A DNA stretch of 64,000 bases from Eleusine coracana subsp. coracana. Lineage: Eukaryota; Streptophyta; Magnoliopsida; Poales; Poaceae. Under the pieces are notes generated by a model that was given only the letters and a program-made list of their open reading frames with translations, was not told the DNA's origin and did not search any database. This document shows, one piece after another, positions 59,034 through 64,000 of this stretch. The translations under genes were made by a program, and so were the position numbers. How positions within the stretch are numbered: position 1 is the stretch's first letter; every line of letters starts with the position of its first letter. The stretch spans positions 52,673,882-52,737,881 of the forward strand of contig CM064430.1 in assembly GCA_032690845.1 (NCBI GenBank). Direction: 5' to 3'.

Positions 59034-59457
59034 TGTTAAACTTAAATCTTGCCTAGACTAGCATCTAGTGAGGTAATCGTGAGTAGCAAGGTTCTGTGTA
59101 CGGATCTAGAGGGAGAGGAGAGAGATTATCAATACCTGGATTGTGCGGTAGCGGAGCGGGAGCCATCGCGGAAAGGGCCAGAGTTGAGGCAGAGGCGGCG
59201 GCAGCATTGGTCCCCGTCATATCGTCGGTGGCGATAGGGAATCTCGTCACTGGCTGCGCCCTCCTTTGGATCGGTAGGGTTCTGTGGGGTGGTTGCGGCT
59301 CAGGTCAACCTCGTGAGTTGAGCCGCCGGCTCCACCCCTCCTTTTATTTGGCGTAGGGTGACGAGGGCCCACCAACCAGAGGAGGGTTGGGACGCCCCCG
59401 ATCAGGGTGCGATCTGGGTGTTAGGTCGTTGGGCCTAAACCTGGAGATCTACTAACA
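59034..59457 (-). repeat. 3' LTR of a Ty1/copia element
   Basis: On + it reads TGTTAAACTT...ACTAACA, an inverted TGTTA/TAACA end pair of 424 bp. On the - strand it follows the polypurine tract AGATCTAGAGGAAGAA (59473-59458) and the RNase H gene end, so it is the downstream LTR. Confidence 0.75.
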
Positions 59458-61845
59458 TTCTTCCTCTAGATCTCTTCATCATCACTTTATATTTTCTATT
59501 TCATCATGGATTTACACATAGAGCATGTCTCGTCGTCACAGCTAATCGTTGATAGATTCAACAGCCACTACACACATCCCCGTTCAGAAATGGATACTTT
59601 TCTTTGGGCCCTAAGTCCAGAATCATAAGACTTCCCTTAACCCCATGCCGGCTATGTGCTCCTTGAACACGTTGGGCGGTAGGCCTTTCGTGAGCGGATC
59701 CGTAAGCATTCTTTCAGTCCTAATATGCTCGAGACTTACAGTGCGATCATGGACTTTATCTTTCACAACATAATATTTTATATTAATGTGCTTGGCAGCA
59801 TCACTGGACTGATTGTTGTGAGCATACATTACTGCTGGTTTGTTATCGCAGTATAACTTTAGTAGTTTCTCAATATTGTCAACCACTCTTAATCCGGGTA
59901 TGAATTTCTTTAGCCAGTTAACCTGCCCTGTGGCCTCATAACATGCTATAAACTTGGCATTCATTATAGACCCTGTCGTAATAGTCTATTTGGAGCTTTT
60001 CCATAAAATGGCTCCTCCTGCCAGGGTAAACACATACCTTGATGTGCATTTCGTGTTATCTATTGCAAAGTCTGAATCAGAATACCCCACCATTTGGAGT
60101 GAATCTGATCTTCTGTATACCAACATGAGGCCTTTCGTTCCTTACAAATATCGCAAGACTTTCTTTATCAACTTCCAGTGCTCAGGGCCTAAATTACTCT
60201 GAAATCTGCCAAGTAACCCGGTGACAAATGCTAAGTCAGGACGTGTACATACTTGCGTCTATTGTAAGCTTCCCACAGTCAAAGCATATGGTTTCGTTTT
60301 CATTTCATTGAGCTCATACTTATTCTTGGATATTTATCAATCCCCAAATCTTTCGCCCTTGACTATAAGAGCAGGTGTAGCACTACACTTGTGCATGTTG
60401 AATTTGTTCAACACCTTCTCTATATACGTCTTTTGAGACAGTCCCAATGTGTACTTTCTTCTATCTCGGTGAATTTCAATGCATAAAACATATGATGCTT
60501 CACCAAGATCTTTCATGTCAAAGTTTGAGGATATGAATTTCTTTGTTTCTTATAGTAGGCTGATATCATTACTGGCCAGTAGAATATCATCCACATATAA
60601 AACTAGAAAAATGAATTTTCCATTCTTGAACTTTGTATAAATACAATTGTCCTCAACATTTGCTTCAAATCCATATTTTTTTTATTGTTCTATCGAACTT
60701 CAAGTACCACTGTCTTGAAGCTTGTTTTAATCCATAACAAAACCTTTCGGTTGTGCCATGTAAACTCTTTTCTTCTAAATCCCCATTTAGAAATGCCGTT
60801 TTTACATCCATCTGATGTAACTCTAAATCGTAATGCGCCACTAGTGCCATTATTATTCTGAAAGAATCTTTATAAAAGATTGGAGAAAATGTCTCGTTGT
60901 AATAAATTCCTTCTCTTTGCGTAAAGCCTTTTGCCACAAGACATGCCTTAAACTTTTCTATATTCCCTCTAGAGTCATATTTAATCTTGTAGACCTATTT
61001 GCAGCCTACTGTTTTTGGCTCCTTTAGGAATTTCTTCTAAGTCTCAAACTTCATTGAGACTCATTGAATTCATTTCATCTTTCATGGCCTCCAACCATTT
61101 AGATGAGTGGACACTGCTCATGGCTTCTTCATATAAGGTGAGGTCATCCTCCATATGATACTCTTCTGTGTTATACAGTTCATAGTCAGCTGGTATTGCT
61201 GACCTTCTAGCTTTTTGAGACCTCCTAGGGGCCTCTTCATTTGGCACAATATCTGGTTGAGGCTCTTGTGGAGCCTGCTCTTCTGGCACATTATCTGTTT
61301 GAGGCTGCTCCCCCATGTCCGTGGCATCATTATCTATCAGATCCTGACGAGCAGGTTCCTCTTGTACCACAGATGGTGTGACAACAGGTGCTGGCACTGC
61401 AATGTCAGGCATCACAGGCGCAACATCAATAGGTAGTGAGAAGAAGGGTTCTTGACTCATAAAATCGGGTACATGTACCCGCTTCTTCTCAAGATCAATC
61501 TCTCGGGCCACCATGTTCCCCCTTATCATTTCGTCTTCCAAAAAGACGGCATGTCTTATTTCTACAAACTTTGTATATATATCTGAGCAATACAAACGAT
61601 AACCTTTGGACTTTTCTGGGTAGCCAATAAAATGGCAACTCACTGTATTGGGATCCAATTTCCCAAGGCTTAGATTAAATATCTTAGCCTCTGCATGACT
61701 CCCCCAAATACGGAGGTGTGCTAACGAAGGCACTCGTTCAGTCCATAATTCATACGGTGTTTTGGGACCGATTTACTTGGAACTCTGTTAAGAATATGAA
61801 TAGCGGTTTTTAAAGCCTCTATCCATAAACTTACTGGCAGTGTGA
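59458..61845 (-). pseudogene. Ty1/copia pol, 3' part (integrase end, RT, RNase H), degenerate
   Basis: On the - strand: integrase C-terminal region (ALKTAIHILNRVPSKSVPKT, about 61820-61760, then HLRIWGSHAEAKIFN), a Pro/Glu/Gln-rich linker (AVPAPVVTPSVVQEEP), RVT_2 reverse transcriptase (FTQREGIYYNETFSP, HQMDVKTAFLNGDLEE, YGLKQASRQWY; catalytic YVDDILLASND about 60600-60568) and RNase H (LYCDNKPAVMYAHN, MLTDPLTKGLP). The order IN-RT-RH marks the copia type. Breaks include a deletion between GDLEEK and YGLKQ, frameshifts near 60665 and 60960, and a stop after the YVDD block (about 60556). The 5' part is cut off by the gypsy insertion at 61846. Confidence 0.9.
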
Positions 61846-64000
61846 TGATGAGGAAATCACTCCTATGGATACACACAACACTTCTCCAATTCTAGACTTC
61901 CAAGGTCCTATGACTAGAGCTCGTGCACGACGATTAAATTTAGAGGTGAGCTCATTCCTACGTCCTTCATTATATGTCACTTTTGAGAATGGCTTGCTAC
62001 CTAATGATTATATTATAATTAGGAACCATGGAGAGGATCAGGAGATGATGGGAGAAAGACTTGGAGACGTGGAGGACCAGCAAGGACGTGGAAGCCAAGG
62101 TGGAGGTCCAACCAAAACCGACTTCGAGTCTGTTTTAGGGCCTAGTACCAGTCTGCACTAAAACGGATGCCCAGGACGCATACGGACTCAGATTTGGACG
62201 TTCTACATATGCACGGAAAGATAAGAAGAAGACATTTTCAATGCCGCTGGTCTCATATCAAAATTCATCTGGAGTCATTAGGAATTATCAAAACAAGAGA
62301 GGGTCAAGAATCTATTCCAGTGCTACGTCGCCTATTTTTGGCCTTTGGGCTTTGTATCAAGTTGAGCCCAATTAGGGGCGCATCCAGAGGGTCTTGCACG
62401 ACCCTAGGGTCTTCATATATAGTCGCTGTTGTACCATTAGGATTCGGATTTTGCTTAGATTATTCTATTCATAACAGTTTCGCCATCATCATGGTTTGTG
62501 AGACCCTAACTTCGTGAGATTCATAATATATCTGCAATTGTGTTGCATTCTTCTTTGTTCTTGCTTGTGTTCTTGGTTCGCAGGCAGGGATTAGCCTTCT
62601 CGGCGAGGTCAATTGCTTTAGAATGGTTGATAACCAGAGGAGACGTTGTGTTGTAATTATAGGGTTTAGAACGTGTTGTTCTGAAGCCAGTTCGATTTGT
62701 GTGTCGCCTCCGATCAAATCAATGTATCCAGAATCTTTTGGAAGATCGGGAATCCTTGTTCATATCAAGTGGTAATCAGAGCTTCAGGTGCACTGTCAGG
62801 TTTGCACTACCCTTAGTTAATTTTGTTTTGTGTTCATCCTATCGTCCACAGAAAAGCCAAAAAAAAATCCCCCCCCCCGCCCATAACCACGTGTTTAGCC
62901 TTTGCATATTTTAATTTCAGAGTTCGTAGTGTTGAGTTGGTGCCCTAGTTCTTGTTTAGTCGCTGGTTTAGTTTGTATTTTTGTCATCAGTAGTGTTTTC
63001 CCTTGCAACCCTAGCCGTCATCCCCTTCACCATCCTCTGTTTTGTCGGCTTTTTATGCTAGGGTTGATTGATTGACACATCTAGCCTAATTCCACCCTAA
63101 ACCATCAACACCTCAGACCAATCCCCACATATTCCACTTTCCGCTGCCTCCACACCACCAAAAAAAAAATCCTACCCGACTCGGGTTTCTTGAAAACCGA
63201 TTCCGACCCCCCTTCGGTAAAACGGGCATAACTTTTCGCTCGGGTGTCTGTTTTTGCTGAAATATTTACAGGAGATTCTTGACTCAAACTTGAGCATACC
63301 CACACTCGGCTACACCCTATGCTCCCTCATCAAAAAATTCAAAAAAATCGGGAAGATAAAGAAAACATTCATTCAAGTTTTAACCTGACGTTTTCTACAA
63401 CTTCAAGAATTTCTGTAGGCCACATCTTAGCTTTATTTGAGCTGAAATTTTCTGTGAATTCTCCCCCATTGTTAGTGAGTTAGAGAAAAATATCAAAAAA
63501 ATAAAATCAAAAAACAAGAAATTTGGGATTTCTACTAGTGCTACATCTAGCCCCCTGGAATTTCTAGATTTGGTTGTTTTGCACTTTGCCCCTTGTTATC
63601 ACCTATGTGCCTTTGTCTCCTTATTTATACTTTGCTATCACTACTGTTCTAGGACATACTTAGACCAGCAACCAAGGACAAGATACTTGGGCACTTATTC
63701 AGTTTTACTATCTGATTTTGATTTGTGTGCCACACACAGGTTATTTTGTGACCCTTGCAATCGTGGAACACACCTCCCTGGTATCCTTTGCTTTGCTTTT
63801 CAGAACTTTGTAAGAGCTTTGTAAGGAGTTTTCTTTTGCTGTATTGAGAGGCACCACTGCTTAGCTGATATGTAAGGATAACTTTCACTGTTTTGTTTCC
63901 TGTTTTGGTGTTTGTGATGGCAGGAAGTGACGACGGAGAGGTGGCTTCACCCTCACAATTTCCTGAGTGCGTGAGCCAAGAGCAGCTCTAGAAGGCTTTA
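61846..64000 (+). mobile_element. Second gypsy-type element, 5' LTR and leader (continues past the window)
   Basis: LTR 61846-62767 (TGATGAGGAAATCAC...CATATCA), then primer-binding site TGGTAATCAGAG (62770), then a leader that matches the leader of the 47.9-kb element (CATATTTTAATTTCAGAGT, GTGTTGAGTT, AAACGGGCATAACTTTT), and near the edge ATG at 63917 opening a gag-like frame (MAGSDDGEVASPSQFPEC) with a TAG at about 63988. It sits inside the integrase of the copia element. The LTR carries an open frame (MDTHNTSPILDFQGPMTRARAR, about 61865-62160) that resembles the C-terminal tail of gypsy polyproteins. Confidence 0.87.

Overview
The window looks like nuclear DNA of a grass (Poaceae). The GDSL exons are GC-rich with strong GC preference at third codon positions. 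There is a local cluster of F-box/DUF295 genes of the kind that expands in grasses, and most other DNA is grass-type transposable elements: small Helitrons, TIR MITEs, Ty3/gypsy and Ty1/copia LTR elements and L1-type LINEs. The species cannot be named from the sequence alone. I recognise no bacterial operon, CRISPR array, tRNA or rRNA.

Layout. 0-7.3 kb: a short Helitron, then two tandem GDSL esterase/lipase genes on the + strand (2669-4187 and 5819-7219). 7.4-11.3 kb: a diverged segmental duplication and a 0.93-kb near-palindrome with a 92-bp loop. 11.3-27.6 kb: six F-box/DUF295 copies, all on the - strand. Only two look intact (20110-21404 and 23223-24368). The other four are broken by frameshifts, single nonsense codons, deletions and, in the last, a 2.2-kb TIR transposon. 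LINE, gypsy, CACTA-like and Helitron pieces lie between them. 27.9-32.4 kb: a MITE, a Helitron and unassigned DNA. 32.4-38.3 kb: a complete non-autonomous LTR retrotransposon with 1.7-kb LTRs. 40.2-42.7 kb: a three-exon FHA-domain gene on the - strand with a foldback element in its second intron. 47.9-52.4 kb: a gypsy element that keeps decayed gag-protease but lacks reverse transcriptase and integrase, flanked by the target duplication ACAAC. 54.5-57.4 kb: the 5' half of a LINE on the - strand. 57.7-58.3 kb: a hAT-like TIR element. 59.0-64.0 kb: the 3' end of a Ty1/copia element on the - strand, with a relative of the 48-kb gypsy element inserted in its integrase; that insertion runs off the window.

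Function. The four plausible host genes are two secreted GDSL hydrolases, F-box/beta-propeller proteins expected to act as substrate receptors of SCF ubiquitin ligases, and one phosphothreonine-binding nuclear protein. They do not form a pathway. Most of the biology visible here is gene duplication, decay and transposon turnover. The points most worth checking are the long hairpin at 7865-8793, the loss of the catalytic His in the second GDSL copy, the F-box copy split by a transposon, and the Helitron fragment that sits in the promoter position of an intact F-box gene. Exon limits were set by hand from GT/AG sites, reading frame and comparison of paralogues; the total coding lengths of the spliced models are multiples of three.
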